DNA of 64,000 nt from Cinnamomum chago (lineage: Eukaryota > Streptophyta > Magnoliopsida > Laurales > Lauraceae). This document shows, piece by piece, positions 1 through 10,930 of the stretch. The stretch is from positions 70,014,001 through 70,078,000 of the forward strand of contig CP142451.1 in assembly GCA_038049695.1 (NCBI GenBank). The letters run 5' to 3'. The position numbers were made by a program, and so were the translations under genes. Below the pieces are notes generated by a model that ran no database searches, was not told the DNA's origin, and saw nothing but the letters and a program-made list of their open reading frames with translations. Numbering within the stretch: the stretch's first letter is position 1; every line of letters starts with the position of its first letter.

Positions 1-654
1 ATGGTTGGCTGGCCTCAGTCAGCTTTGAGGTGATCTGACTATTGAACGAGCATCCCCCCTTAACATTGAACGGAACTTTTTTTTGAAATAGATTTGATTT
101 TATTATTGACTCATAATAGTTGTTAAAGCAATCGCCGCCCACCTTGAACAAATTTATAACAATTAACAACGCATGCCTCATATAATAATACATAAATTTG
201 TCATTACAGTGCACAAAAAGGCAATGAGAAAATCAAAATAGTCCGTTAATAGCCCTACAACATGGGTACAGAGCAGTGACGATGGCTCATGGAGAAAGGT
301 AATGATACATTTCACATTCAGGATAAACAATTATTTTGCTATGACGAATTATGCCATTCTTGGACTGAGGATATGCATAATATCTTCAAGCCTTGAGTAT
401 CTACGTCTGGGCCCAAGATTCTGTCATATGAACTGTTGGACGACAGATCCCAACATAGGTGGAGAATACACAAATTGAAAGATTCAAGGCAAGGCCACTA
501 TATATATGTCAAAAACAATAATAACATATTTAGATACTTCTCTTCTGGGTACAACATATACACCCAACATGGGCTATTCTCAAAATCACATCATCTCTGC
601 AACTAAAAAAAAAAAGACACTAAAAGAGCACATAAAGGGGAGAGAGATCCTTAC

Positions 655-1232
655 CAATTTAATCCAGTGAAAGTATGAACTCCATCAATGAAATATTGCA
701 AGGCTGCAACAGGGAGGGAGGAATCTGCAGCTGCAACAGCAACTTCACTCACAACAGGGCCCTGTGCAACAGCCACTTCCAGACTGTTCTGTTCAACCAT
801 TAGTTCTGTGCTGTTCTCAGTGAGGAAATCTGGTGCATCAGAAATGTACTTAATTTTGTCTGACCCTTCCCCAGTTATGCCGGTTGAATAGCTACGAGAG
901 GATAGTCCCAGGCCCATACTGTAAGATGACACAAGACCCCCACTACATCGAAACAAAGCACCAAATCTAGCACCACTGGTGTTGAAATCATTGTAGAATT
1001 CTTTGTGTTTGAAACTCTTGGGTTGCTGTTGGGGTGAACTTGTAGGGAGAGGATGGTGAACTGTTATTGCTGGTGGGTCAAAATCAGGTCCATCGCTTGG
1101 ACGACTTGCTGCTTTTTTATCCAAGTCACTCCCAACGATGATTTGGTGGTCAACAACTCTACAGATAACAAACTGCAGGCAGAAGGATAAAATCTTAGTT
1201 GGAAGGGCCCAACCAGTGCGATCCAGTGCCAT
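655..1232 (-). pseudogene. OXA1: OXA1-like mitochondrial insertase, N-terminal exon fragment
   Basis: The minus-strand frame contains AAADSSLPVAALQYFIDGVH followed by TFTGLNW, which I recognise as the conserved stretch just before the first membrane segment of plant mitochondrial OXA1 (inner-membrane YidC/Oxa1 insertase). It ends at a good donor (TG|GTAAGG, exon end 655) that splits the Trp codon, as at a real intron. Upstream are typical low-complexity presequence residues (GLGLSSRSYSTG). A pyrimidine-rich acceptor (CCTGCAG, exon start 1172) may mark the true exon start, so the most upstream residues are doubtful. No membrane-domain exon follows in 1-654. With the CACTA terminus at 5659 and another gene's fragment nearby, I read this as a captured fragment. 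An intact gene continuing beyond the left edge is the alternative. Confidence 0.75.
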
Positions 1233-2749
1233 CTATGGACCCACCAAGACACAACCTACTAGTAGAACTGTAGAACATTTGGACGGAATTTCTCTTGCCA
1301 TGAACTCCAAACAGAAATGCAGATGCTGTTTATGGAAACTCTGAATTCCCTATTTGGTTTACTTTGAAGAGTGAAAATTAGCAAAGCTAGCCATATGAAT
1401 TGTCACTCCAAAAGAATACAAATGGTTCTAAGTGAGTTTCCCCAAAAAGAAGAGGTAGATGTAAATATACACATTTATATACTATTATGACTAACCCCAT
1501 ATTCTACTCTCAGATAGAAGGATAGAAATAGGTTGGAACACCAGATCTACTTTGGCAGTAGCATAGACGAAGGATGTCAATGGTTACAAATCTAGTCCTG
1601 TGCCAATGCCTGACCAACACCAAAAAAGCCTACCCTGAATCAATTTTTCATCACACTTGACAACCAATTTAAAATACAACCATCAGTTAAAATACAAATC
1701 TAAAACCTATTGCAAGAAAATAGTTACAAAATCTAGAAAACCAAAAACAATTATTTTCTTGATTTTTTCCTCAAAATTTCATAAAATTCCCATCAAATGG
1801 CTGCCAAAATATAGCTGTCATTCACAAAAAACAGAGCAAATGCGCCCATGTTTTTTATTTTGTGTCCATGCCTAATGTAGGTGATATGGTGGCATAAGGC
1901 AACCATATGGCCCAAAAATACAGTGGTGATCAACCTTAGAAATATGCAAAGAGTTTATGCATAGCCAAGAAATCATGGAGCTATAGGACTAAAGATAATT
2001 TTAATAAAAGATCATGAGTACAATATCTTTTGTAGATTGTAAGAAAAAAAATCAACTGTGAGAAACATTACATAAATACAGATGTGTGTGCATAAAAGGG
2101 TTTTGTAGATATAATACAATACTCAACCTTGAATTACATTTTTAATTGCAGAACCCTTGCCCTAGCCCTAGGATTGAATTGTGCTTAAAAACTTCATTGG
2201 TGGTGGTGATGCAACCCATTCACAACCCAGCACAAATTTTTGCCATATTAGGTAAGTTTACTCTTTAAATCTTAGCCAGAGACAATCTATCTACAGTTTC
2301 CTCGGGCAAAGCATTATGTGCTGAGGCCAAGCTTTATAAGAATTTGGGTGATTTTTTTATACATCCCAAATATGGTGGGTTTCTCATAAATTAATGAAAC
2401 GCAAGAAAACAGACAACAAAATCCAATAGATACATTGGAAAGTGAAAGAAGGGGGTAAGTGTAAAGCTTGCAAAGAATCCACAGTAAAAGAAAAAAAAAA
2501 TAAAGTTAATTCTCTCAAGATAACACTTCCTAAAATGAGACTGGGCATGTCAACAACCCTAATGCCCTTATTCAATATGTGACTAATTAAACTACTTATA
2601 TGTGGCCCTCTTAGTGGACTAGGCCTATGCGATCTTCTTTGGCCTTATTTTACTTCAAGGATGCATTTGGCCCATGACCTGTGTCAGAATTCAGAACACA
2701 CCCTAAATTGAGTTTTCATGGTTTGCCTTTAAAGATCAATGATTTGTAG
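1233..2749. other. AT-rich non-coding stretch inside the CACTA-like element
   Basis: No coding signal beyond short chance frames. The composition resembles plant intron or intergenic DNA. It could be intron or flank captured together with the OXA1-like exon. Confidence 0.5.
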
Positions 2750-2900
2750 AAAACTAAATAATGTTGATGGACAAAGGTCAAATGCAAGTGAAGATGATGC
2801 ATACAAGCTGGTCTCATGCACCTTTTCTTGCTGCTCTTCCAATGACAAAGACCTCTCGACATTGCTTGAACGGAACTTCCTTCATAACATCCTTCCAAAG
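2750..2900 (+). other. Exon-like segment of an unrecognised gene
   Basis: An open stretch of about 50 codons lies between an acceptor (TTTGTAG at 2749) and a donor (AAG|GTAATG at 2900/2901). Its product contains the motif DLSTLLERNFLHNILPK and ends in frame at the donor. I do not recognise the family. It is on the opposite strand to the OXA1-like and COG0212-like fragments, so it cannot belong to the same transcript. Chance is possible, but coincident splice sites with an open frame and non-repetitive composition favour a captured exon. Confidence 0.4.
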
Positions 2901-3246
2901 GTAATGGAATATAGAAGATCTGGAAAAAGAACTCCACTCTAAAATTGCATTACACAAATTTCAAAAGTAACACAAAAAGAGTATCATGCTCAAGTAATGT
3001 CATTGAAGCAAATATAAGAAACAGACAAGGGGAAAAATGGGGGGTTCTAGCCAAGACAGAGTCCTAACAACAGAAACCAAGCCATTAACTTCAAAGCCAA
3101 ACCAAAAGGTCCAAACCAAGTAATAAGCCCATAGCAGAATCAGCTTGTTTTCATTTGTAATGCACAAAGCTAAGTTGACTAGATTCAACGGTTATTGAAC
3201 AAATGGTAAACAAATTATTTCTCTATTCGGAACATAACTGAATTAC

Positions 3247-3476
3247 TTTTGATAATTCCAATCAATTTCAGAATTAACATCTCTTTTCCCTCGTGATCTG
3301 TTTATTATTTTCATATCACTCTCAATAATAGCTTCAAGTGGGAACATCTTGTAGGAAAAATTACTTCTAGCCCATAATCCACCACCATTTGGCCAGTTGG
3401 AAACAAAATTGTCTAGCAAATGGAGTGCCCAATTCACTTGAATAGGTTGAAGAAGTGGTTCAACTTCCCACACAGC
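3247..3476 (-). other. Exon-like segment of an unrecognised gene
   Basis: On the minus strand an open frame of about 76 codons runs from an acceptor (TTTAATAG, exon start 3476) to a donor (CAAAA|GTAATT, exon end 3247). Its composition is globular and protein-like, with many Trp, Asp and Glu, for example VNWALHLLDNFVSNWPNGGG and PLEAIIESDMKIINRSRGK. I cannot assign a family. It lies between the OXA1-like and COG0212-like fragments and shares their strand. Confidence 0.45.
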
Positions 3477-4817
3477 CTATTAAACAAAGAAGTAGATTAT
3501 CTATAGTTTCCACTTCCTCCCAGTGCATAAAATATAAATTCTTGTGGAGCTATGCTCCTCAGCTAAAATATAGATTTCATAATTGAACATATCCAGAAGA
3601 TAGACTCTTCCTGTAAGCACTAAAGTGGTTAGTGAAATTCATAGAGGTCAAATCATGCCAAGTTGCCAACATACTCAAAGGTCAAGGATACTACAATCAG
3701 GGGCAAAGTCCATTTAATGGCCATTCCCTTGATGAGCATCAAGATCTATTATCATCACCCTGTTTTGATTAGCACACAGAAACAAAGCTTAGTCAAAGAT
3801 GAGAAACCGATGAATTTTTTCAAGTCACACATTGCTAAGCCTCAGCAACTGTAAAGTTCACTTAGACAACTGATCTACATACAGAGATCATAATTTGATG
3901 ACCGAGACCATTGATCCAGTGACCCACAATCAGTGAAAGATGCCCACATATCTTCCAACATGGAAGATACTAGTTAAATATAGTTCTACCATTTTTTTTT
4001 CAGACTTCTGCTCTATTCTTCCCTTAATCAACTGCGGGCCACAATCAAAAGGTTAGGATCTTCAAACCTTGGAGATTTCCAGGCATCTCCAGCATCCACA
4101 ATGGAGTTGAATTTGGAAATTTTAGTTGAATATGCAATACTAAAATGGACCAAACATCACAATTACCACTACTACAATGCAAAAGAAGCATTGACAATCA
4201 ATCAGTGGAAGCAAATCATAAAAAATTCAATGCAATTCTAGTAGCAAACTCTCAGGCTGTCATGTTACTGCCTTTTTTTCTTTCTTGCCCCCAATACAAT
4301 CATTATAAACTACGAAGCCAGAAATCTGAATCATTAATATATGCTCCAACACTAAATACAAACAGAAAAATGAGCAGAGTTTCCATTCATTTATGAAAAT
4401 AAATCCTTCATTTGACTGAGATACTTCTCATTCTCAAATGCTATAAAAACAAGGTAAGCATTGGATTCTTAGTACTTGTGAAGAAATAAAAACAATATCA
4501 AACTTGCACAAACCAAGAGAGAAATTTTACAAGGGAATAGGAGAAGGTGACCTTTCTTGGATTTTTTTTTTAAAAGTCATCCAGAGTCGATGACTGCAGT
4601 GAATGCAGTTGGTAGATGGCTGCCCATTGGAAGAAACTTCAAATTTCCAGCAACCAGAAACTTAAAATTTCCAGCAACCAAGGGTTAACAGCCTTCATAG
4701 TTCACACCCTAAACCGAACGACGATGCAAGATATATCATCCAAACGGTCTGGTCCCATTAATGCACCTTGTGGGGATGGCCTCCAAACGGCATTTTAGTT
4801 GGGGTCCTGCAGCCATG
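3477..4817. other. Non-coding stretch inside the CACTA-like element
   Basis: AT-rich sequence without a convincing frame or splice pair. A short direct duplication (AAATTTCCAGCAACCA) occurs near 4640 and 4665. Nothing else recognised. Confidence 0.4.
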
Positions 4818-4985
4818 GGCGATGTTCTCGGATTCCATTAAATCCCAAACCCTCTTTCGAATGCTCCATTTCCAAGCCTTATCGTCACTGCTACTGATCT
4901 GGGTCATCTCCTCTTCCATTGATTGGCGGGCCTTGGAGTCAAGCCTCTGCCTCTCCGCCTCAAAACCGACCTCATCGAAGCTCTC
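4818..4985 (-). pseudogene. N-terminal fragment of a COG0212 / 5-formyltetrahydrofolate cyclo-ligase-like protein
   Basis: A 56-codon minus-strand stretch contains FEAERQRLDSKARQSM and AWKWSIRKRVWDLMESENIA. I recognise these as the start of the mature plant COG0212 protein (5-FCL-like, a NagB/RpiA/CoA-transferase-fold family, chloroplast). The next family residues, the PRPVHHRIPNFVGA block, are missing: similarity stops abruptly at 4818 with no donor GT and the frame soon meets a stop. Directly upstream an in-frame TGA (4986-4988) separates it from any transit peptide, with no good acceptor. Both ends are therefore broken, which marks it as a copied gene fragment. The family call is from remembered motifs; a protein search would settle it. 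Confidence 0.7.
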
Positions 4986-5376
4986 TCACCTCCTCCCCCT
5001 GCCGCAGTCCAGATCCCAAGAACAATCCCTCTCAAACCCAATCTAAAAAACCTCGCAACATCAAGTAGCCCATCTCCATCGCAAACTGACACAACAGACA
5101 AGAACCTTGAGATCCCGGACAGGATCACGGAGGTGAGAAAGCTTAGGGATTTGGCAACACGGCGATGGAAGTCAGCGGAGCTGCTGGCGACGACGGATTT
5201 GACGAGGATGCGGAGGAGGCTGCGGGCGAGATAGGGGGCAGAGGCGGCTGGGTTGGGCTAAGGGGAGGAGAAGAGGAAGAGGGAGAGGGAGAGGAGGAGA
5301 AGAGAGAGAGAGGATTAGGGTTTTGTAGAGGAAAAAGAGGGAGGTGGAGGAGATGGATTGCCAGATGAGAAGTCAA
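4986..5376 (-). promoter_or_regulatory. Captured leader/5'UTR-like region with telo-box
   Basis: Read on the minus strand this begins with CTACAAAACCCTAATCC, which contains the AAACCCTAA telo-box common in leaders and promoters of plant housekeeping genes. A long CT-rich tract (CTCTTCTCCTCC type) follows. It lies directly upstream of the COG0212-like fragment and probably came from the same donor gene. Frames through it encode only Ser/Pro-rich low-complexity peptides. Confidence 0.45.
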
Positions 5377-5389
5377 ACGGGGCTATTAG

Positions 5390-5659
5390 AGGAAAACTTC
5401 TTGTGTCACTTTTGTTTAGTGGGGAAAATTTTAGTTTGGATTATTTTAAAAATTTACTTCGCTAGTGTCACTTTAAGAATAAAACGAGATATAGATTAGT
5501 TTTGTGTGTGTCACGTTACAGAAAAGTGACACAACAAACCTCCTCCTCGTTTACTCCTCCTCTAAAGTGACACATCAGACGATACTGTGTCACTTTATTG
5601 TAAAAGCGACACAAAAGCTCATTTTAAAAGCGAGACTAAAAGTCCTTTTTTTTGTAGTG
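5390..5659. repeat. Subterminal repeats and terminal inverted repeat of the CACTA-like element
   Basis: Copies of a GTGTCACTTT / AAAGTGACAC motif recur in both orientations (near 5403, 5466, 5508, 5522, 5564 and 5587) with degenerate AAAAGCGACAC forms close to the end. The block terminates with TTTTTTTTGTAGTG. Short repeated subterminal motifs next to a CACTA tip are the transposase-binding architecture known for this superfamily. Confidence 0.7.
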
Positions 5660-6112
5660 ATGTTTAACTCTTTGTATTTTCATAAATGCATGATTTCTAG
5701 CTTTTAAAGAGATGTTTTGCAAACACATTATCATCTTTGGAATATTAGATTGCTTTGCGAACATCCTTGTCTAAATCACATGTGCTCTTAGTAGTTAATC
5801 TTCATACAACTTGTTTAGTACTTTTCTTCAAGTTGCTTGAATCTTTCATGTGATTAGCATATAACTTCAATCATCATTTTCTGAGCTTAGATTTTAAAAT
5901 GCATCAAGCATTCATTTAAGAGCTTCATTTTAGAATTTGATTGAAGTAAACATTCATACACTTTGTTCACACACTTTAGCTAATTGTTGTGTATGTTTGT
6001 ACATTGATTCAGACTTTCATATTAGCCTATTTAAGAGGCAACATCATTGAGCTTAAATTGTATCTCTTAGAGTGTTTTTTGTGAAGACACCTTCTTAGAG
6101 AAAACTTTCATT

Positions 6113-6250
6113 GTAAAGGTTATTGCTTAGCCTTGGAAAAGCATCTTGTAAAGGTTATTGCTTAGCCTTGGAAAAGCATCTTGTAAAGGTTGTTGTTTAG
6201 CCTAGAAAAACAACATTGTAAAGGTTATTGCTTAGCCTATTAAAAAGCAT
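6113..6250 (+). repeat. Tandem repeat of about 33 bp in the L-family LTR
   Basis: Four successive copies of TTGTAAAGGTTATTGCTTAG followed by CCTTGGAAAAGCATC, the first two identical and the later two diverged. The same unit, reverse-complemented, recurs at about 44555-44650 and 60660-60750, so the array is a constant part of this LTR family. Confidence 0.85.
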
Positions 6251-6469
6251 AGTTAGTGGAAATCCGGTGGAGTGATTGGATCACAAGCCGGTAGTGGATG
6301 TAGGCATTGAGGCCGAACCACTATAAATCTCTGTGTTATGGTGTATGCTTGTGGTGATTTCTTTTGTTAGCTTCCGCATCTTGTTTGGTAAATCATCACT
6401 TGTGACTAGTTTATCTTAAAGGAATAAAATTGAGCATTATTGGTCACATGTTGTAGCACACCCTATTCA

Positions 6470-6492
6470 ACCCCCCCCCCCCCCCCCCCCCG
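6470..6492 (+). repeat. Poly-C tract near the LTR end
   Basis: An uninterrupted run of more than 20 C follows CTATTCAA. Shorter runs of 8-9 G occupy the same LTR position at 44323-44330 and 60333-60341, so the tract is a family feature that has expanded here. Confidence 0.9.
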
Positions 6493-6520
6493 CACTAGGG
6501 TTAGGATCCCAGGACTTTCA

Positions 6521-8215
6521 TGTACAAAAACACTTTCCAACCATAGATTATGCAAGTAATAAAAATAGAAAGTTTATACTAAACATGGAAAGATGCAAGT
6601 TGGGGTTTCTAAATCAAGGATTTGCAAGTAAAAATATTATCAGAATATTAACTTAAAATAAAAATAAAAGGGGTGGAAAAAATGAAAAAAAAAAAAGACG
6701 TATCAATGATCTAGAAACTAGACGATCATACAAGTATTGAAAATGCGATAATCAAGTCCTCTCTTCTCAGAGTAGGAAAAAAAATGTAAGTGATTACTTG
6801 ATGTATCTCGACTTTTAATCCATTTATTTTATTTTCAAAAACCTAGATCTAATCATGTCAAATATTATCTCCAATCAAAACATATAAAAGAACTAGAAAT
6901 AGAAAATTAAATCACTTACATAAAAGAACACGCATAATCAATCCAAGTAGCATCTTTATTCCTTGATCTTTGAGTACAAGAAATTAATGTTCTTCTCTTC
7001 TTTTCATTCTCTTAACATGGCCTCTCAACCTATGTCTAAAGGAATTAAAAGAAAGAAGAAGAAGAAGAAGAAGAAGACGAAGAAGAAGAAGAAGAAGAAG
7101 AAGAAGAAAGGGCTTAGAGAGAGAAAGGAGTGGTGTGGAATGGAATGGAGAGAGAGAAAGCCTCTAAAATTGCTACCCAAAAGTCCTGGACATCCAGCCC
7201 CCTTCGCTGGTCTCTTTTTATATATTTTGAAGCGCTTTTTTGTCAAGAATTTCCCTCCTTCATAGGGCTTTCGTTTCCTCTTTTGCCTTGATTCTTTGCT
7301 TCTTCTCCAAGCTACTCTTCTCTCTTTGGAAAGACTTTTAAATTTGAGAGATCTCCTTGCCTTATTAGGTTTCTTGATGCACACACCTTCCTTTTATAAT
7401 TCCAAGAATATCTCTAAAAATTGCATATGATGTAAAGGAAAGAAACTTTCGAAATATTGGAATTTCTTGCAATTCCCGCCTAAAATTGTAACAAACAACT
7501 TCCCAGGGTCATATCTCCCTCAATATAGCTTTTATTTATGCAATATTGGGCTCCACGGATATCTACTCGAAAAGAACTTTCCAACGGTGGCTAGATTGAG
7601 CCAATCTGACACTCTGTTTGAGAATTATGGCCATTGTAATTTGATGCCCCTGAAAAATCCATAAATAATTGTGCACAAATGGAAGCTTCTATGTTTGGCA
7701 TGCAATGGGGTGTGTGGGACCCATGTTAGACGTCCAATGCATGCTTGGACTCTTTCCTTGCTTGCTTATTTGACTTTCCTTTGACCTCTCTTCTCAAATC
7801 TCATCAATGTGGGTCCCATGTTGATTTCTCCTACGAATTGAAAGAAATAAATCTATCATTAATTACATGTAAGAAAATAAACATGAATCATACATGGGAC
7901 CCTACATGCCTAATGATGCACCCAAATGACAAACTTTCCAAAAATAGCACGTGGTTCCAAAAATAGTAGGTAGATATTGATGAAGCAAAAAAAGAAAAAA
8001 AAACTGATTTTGGGGTGACAAATGAGATGAAAAACCTTAATTTCACAAAAGTCATGCAATTCAATGAATTTTGACCAATTCTGACCATTTTCCCAATAGT
8101 ATCCTCATATGCATGTAACCATGAAATTAAGTGCAATTATATGCAATTAAACATAATTAAGTCAACAAATGCTAATGAAATGATGACCTAATGACCTAAT
8201 TTTGTGGACTTATCA
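6521..8215. mobile_element. R-family LTR-like repeat, copy 1
   Basis: A block from about 7497 to 7760 (TCATATCTCCCTCAATATAG, CTCCACGGATATCTACTCGA, GTGGGACCCATGTT) recurs with substitutions at 39798-40040. Both copies end in an LTR-like ...TATCA/CATCA (8215 and 40270), followed by unrelated sequence. No coding domain is present. The element class is not established, and the left end may have been displaced by the neighbouring L-family LTR. Confidence 0.55.
7050..7110 (+). repeat. (GAA)n microsatellite
   Basis: About 18 AAG/GAA units with a single ACG interruption. The lysine-rich and phenylalanine-rich reading frames through it are products of the repeat. Confidence 0.95.
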
Positions 8216-9809
8216 AGAGTCGCGGGCCGCGCCGCATCTTTTTGAATTTTTCTCACGATGTGGGAGGCTTGATCGCCGATAGATCTTCATGCCGATTGAT
8301 ATCGGGTGATCATGTAATTTCAGACATGGATTGCTACCAGTGGGCCGAATCTATCTGTCCTGTCGATTTCTCGATCGGTCGGGTAAAGTGTGCTTTTTTG
8401 GTCGACCGTTTGGGGATTTCAAAATGTCCAATGACATGCTTTTGACGGCAAATCCGTGATGTTGACGAAGATCAACGGATTCCATGCCTCGAAAATCATA
8501 TTTTTGGACAACCACAGGGGCCAAACATCTCAAAATGCGAAAAGGACCCAAAATGGGATTTTGGCGAAAATTCGACGACCTGGATTTCCAAGGCTGCCAG
8601 GGATCATGCACCCATGCTCGCCGGCGACGATGGGGATTTTCATCGTTTTCGGTCGCCGATTTTCGGCTGTTTTTCGATTTTTTCCGATTCTTTTTTCGTC
8701 GGTATTTTTCCTGACATTTTTGTACATGTTTTGGCCTGATTTCCCCACAGAAAATTTGACAAGAAGCCTTGCGTATCAGAGCGTAAGTTTTCCGATTTTC
8801 TGGGAAATCCGAAGACTTTGTCTCGTAGAGTTGTCGATTTGCGGTCAGAAGCCAAAACTAGGTCAAACATTGTCAGAATGACCTAAAATTTGAGGTGAAA
8901 CCTACTGAGTAATAAATAAGACCAACCATAGGCTTTCGTTTGAGTTTTGAAGCTGTGTGGGGTCCTATCGCCAGTAGACTTGATTTTGTCGCGAGGAAGA
9001 TGCTATGCTTTGATGTACGGTCAACCAATATCTGATTGACCTGAAATTTGGCAAGGAGCCTATTGGAGTCATTTTCAGATGATTCATTAGCTCCAATCTG
9101 GGAATCATGGTCCCGAGGGGCTTTATCGCCAGGAGGCCTAATTTAGCTTTCGGGAGTCAAAGTCTGGTCAAATGTTGTCAAAATGACCTGAGACTTGATA
9201 TGTAGCCCTTTAGAAGCATTTTGAAGTCACCCATGTGCTTTGTTTGATGAGTGATAGCCTCGATGGTTCTCACCGCCGATAGGCTTGATTTTACTGTCCG
9301 AGGATTGATGTATGGCCAAACGTTGTCGGTTTGACCTAAAACTTAGCATGGAGCCTTTTAGAGGTATTTTGAGACCATCCACATGCTCTAATCGAAGATC
9401 TGATGTCTTTAATGCTATCGCCACCGGGAGAGCTGACTTTGTTGTGGTTGTTTCCTTTTGGGGTCAAATGATGTCAAAATGGCTTGGAATTTGATGTAGA
9501 GCATTCTAATGGTATTTCAAGGCTAACTGTGTGCTTTGTTTTGTGAATTAGGGTCTCCAGCTTCACCGCCCTCGGGAGCTCTTGTTCAGCTGCTGGAAAA
9601 GTAAAGTTAGGCCAAATAATGTCGAAATGGCCCGAAACTTCATGTATACTCTTCTTTTGGCTGTTTTGAAGAATCTTGTAGTTTTGTTTGATTCTGACAA
9701 AATTTGATGCTTGAAGTAGCATTGCCTGTTTGTGGTAGGATGCGGCTACATATAGCTTCTCGATGTTGAAAGTGTGCGAGGAGGCAATGTGACATTTTTG
9801 GTTTCAACA
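8216..9809 (-). mobile_element. Truncated LTR of the Tat family
   Basis: Read on the minus strand from 9809 it starts TGTTGAAACC(A)AAAATGTCA, the same start as the LTRs at 12047 and 33181 with small changes. It continues through several degenerate copies of the unit around GTCAAATGTTGTCAAAATGACC and a GATTTTCATCGTTTTCGGTCG block. It stops at 8216 (AGAGTCGCGGGCC), before the TATA box, leader and 17-19-bp repeats of intact copies. It is clearly more diverged than the pair flanking the complete element. Confidence 0.85.
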
Positions 9810-10930
9810 TGAGCAAGGCTAATTTAACGGGGGTGGAATGATATGTGATATTATTTTATCACTTACTTGGGGTACTAATGCATGATCTTGGGTCCTATCT
9901 TGTTGTGGGTCCTCACTAGGATAAGATGATATTTTCTTTATCTTCTTTTGTCATTTGAATAAGTCTTTTTCTTTGTTTCTATTGTCAATTTGAATTAGTC
10001 ATGTCCTGCCCATGTACGGAGTTTGTGGAGTGTTGTGGAGCATGATTGTAGGAAGTGGGTATCTGCTATTATCTTGTATTAATTGTAGAACTTTAAATAA
10101 AATATCATCTTGAATTATATTTGCAAAAATTGTGTCAAGTGTGATCTCCCTTTTAGGCCATCTACATTTCTATCTTTGTATCTTCATCCTTGAGCAGTGA
10201 AGATTTATTCTTCACCATAGCTCTGGGTTCCAAGAAAATCATATAACACCTTCCGGTTGCAGATCCCTTTTGGTCGTCATTGATCGAGTGAAAGAGGTGA
10301 GTGCGAAAGAGGAGCGAGAGAGATGAGTGCAAAAATGAGACGGGAGTGGAAGATACAGGCATGACTGGGCAATGTTCGCTCGACCCAAGCTTGGGTTGGG
10401 TTGACCGAACCTGGAATCTGTCTCAAAATCACTGAGACAACAATAAAGCTCACTCGACCCAAGCTGGGTTCGGCCTCGATCTTGATTGCTTGACTGTAAA
10501 CCTTGAAATTCTGCATTTTTCTTCCTCCATTCTTCATGCTAATCAATTACTATAGTCCAAAACTAAAAATAGATACTTACAACTCTATTTGGACTTGAGT
10601 TTTGTTAGAAACTACCAAAGTGCCAATAAAAAATATTAACAATCTCCTCTTTTGGCAAATCATGAACAAAACTCCCTACATACAGTCAGTACTAAAAACC
10701 CATACAATTAGTCCAAAAAAAATTTGAATTGAAACCTGATAGTAAATCCACAATCCTCCTATCCTTGTAAAAATTAGAATACCTGCATGACACAATTCTT
10801 GGCAAAAGATCTCATATAAATCAAGAAATCAACAATTAAGAAAATATGAGCAATAAAGTTCAATAAAAAGTTTGAAATTTTGTCATTCCCCCTTTTTGTT
10901 CATGATTTGGGAAAATCACAACCTAACATG
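9810..10930. other. Unclassified intergenic sequence with two palindromic motifs
   Basis: No coding signal. CCCAAGCTTGGG (10384-10395) is a perfect 12-bp palindrome inside CTCGACCCAAGCTTGGG, and a related CTCGACCCAAGCTGGG occurs at about 10453. Text near 10640-10920 (TGGCAAATCATGAACAAAAC, CATTCCCCCTTTTTGTTCAT) has the look of LTR-retroelement sequence, but I could not assign it. Confidence 0.4.

Larger units (their letters stand above)
1..5659. mobile_element. Right-hand part of a CACTA-like (Pack-type) DNA transposon with captured gene fragments
   Basis: The right border is the terminal sequence TTTTTTTTGTAGTG ending at 5659; read inward it is CACTACAAAAAAAA, the CACTA superfamily terminus. 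Inside it lie roughly 260 bases of subterminal repeats in both orientations. The border interrupts an L-family LTR that resumes at 5660. The left terminus is outside the window, so element length and target duplication cannot be checked. No transposase is visible. Instead the interior carries pieces of at least two host genes (OXA1-like, COG0212-like) on the minus strand and two other exon-like segments in mixed orientation, the pattern expected of transduplication. Extension of the element across all of 1-5400 is inference. Confidence 0.6.
5660..6520 (-). mobile_element. L-family LTR, part interrupted by the CACTA-like element
   Basis: Read on the minus strand from 6520 it begins TGAAAGTCC, then a poly-G run, then a GTTGAATAGGGTG block. 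The same start is seen at 60310, and a diverged version at 44293. Shared landmarks are a block around GGTAGTGGATGTAGGC next to ACCACTATAAATC, and tandem copies of a TTATTGCTTAGCCT unit. The far end is missing here because the CACTA-like element lies at 5659. I could not decide between copia and gypsy from the LTR alone. Confidence 0.6.

Noticed and set aside
5143..5376. Open frames of 67-77 codons on both strands, Ser/Pro-rich or Glu/Gly-rich
   Set aside because: Low-complexity CT/GA-rich leader sequence; no domain and no start context. Better explained as a captured 5'UTR.
6963..7384. Lys-rich (plus) and Phe-rich (minus) frames of 100-119 codons
   Set aside because: They run through the (GAA)n microsatellite; composition artefact.
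8456..8881. 141-codon plus-strand frame
   Set aside because: Lies wholly in the truncated Tat-family LTR; not conserved as an open frame in the other LTR copies.
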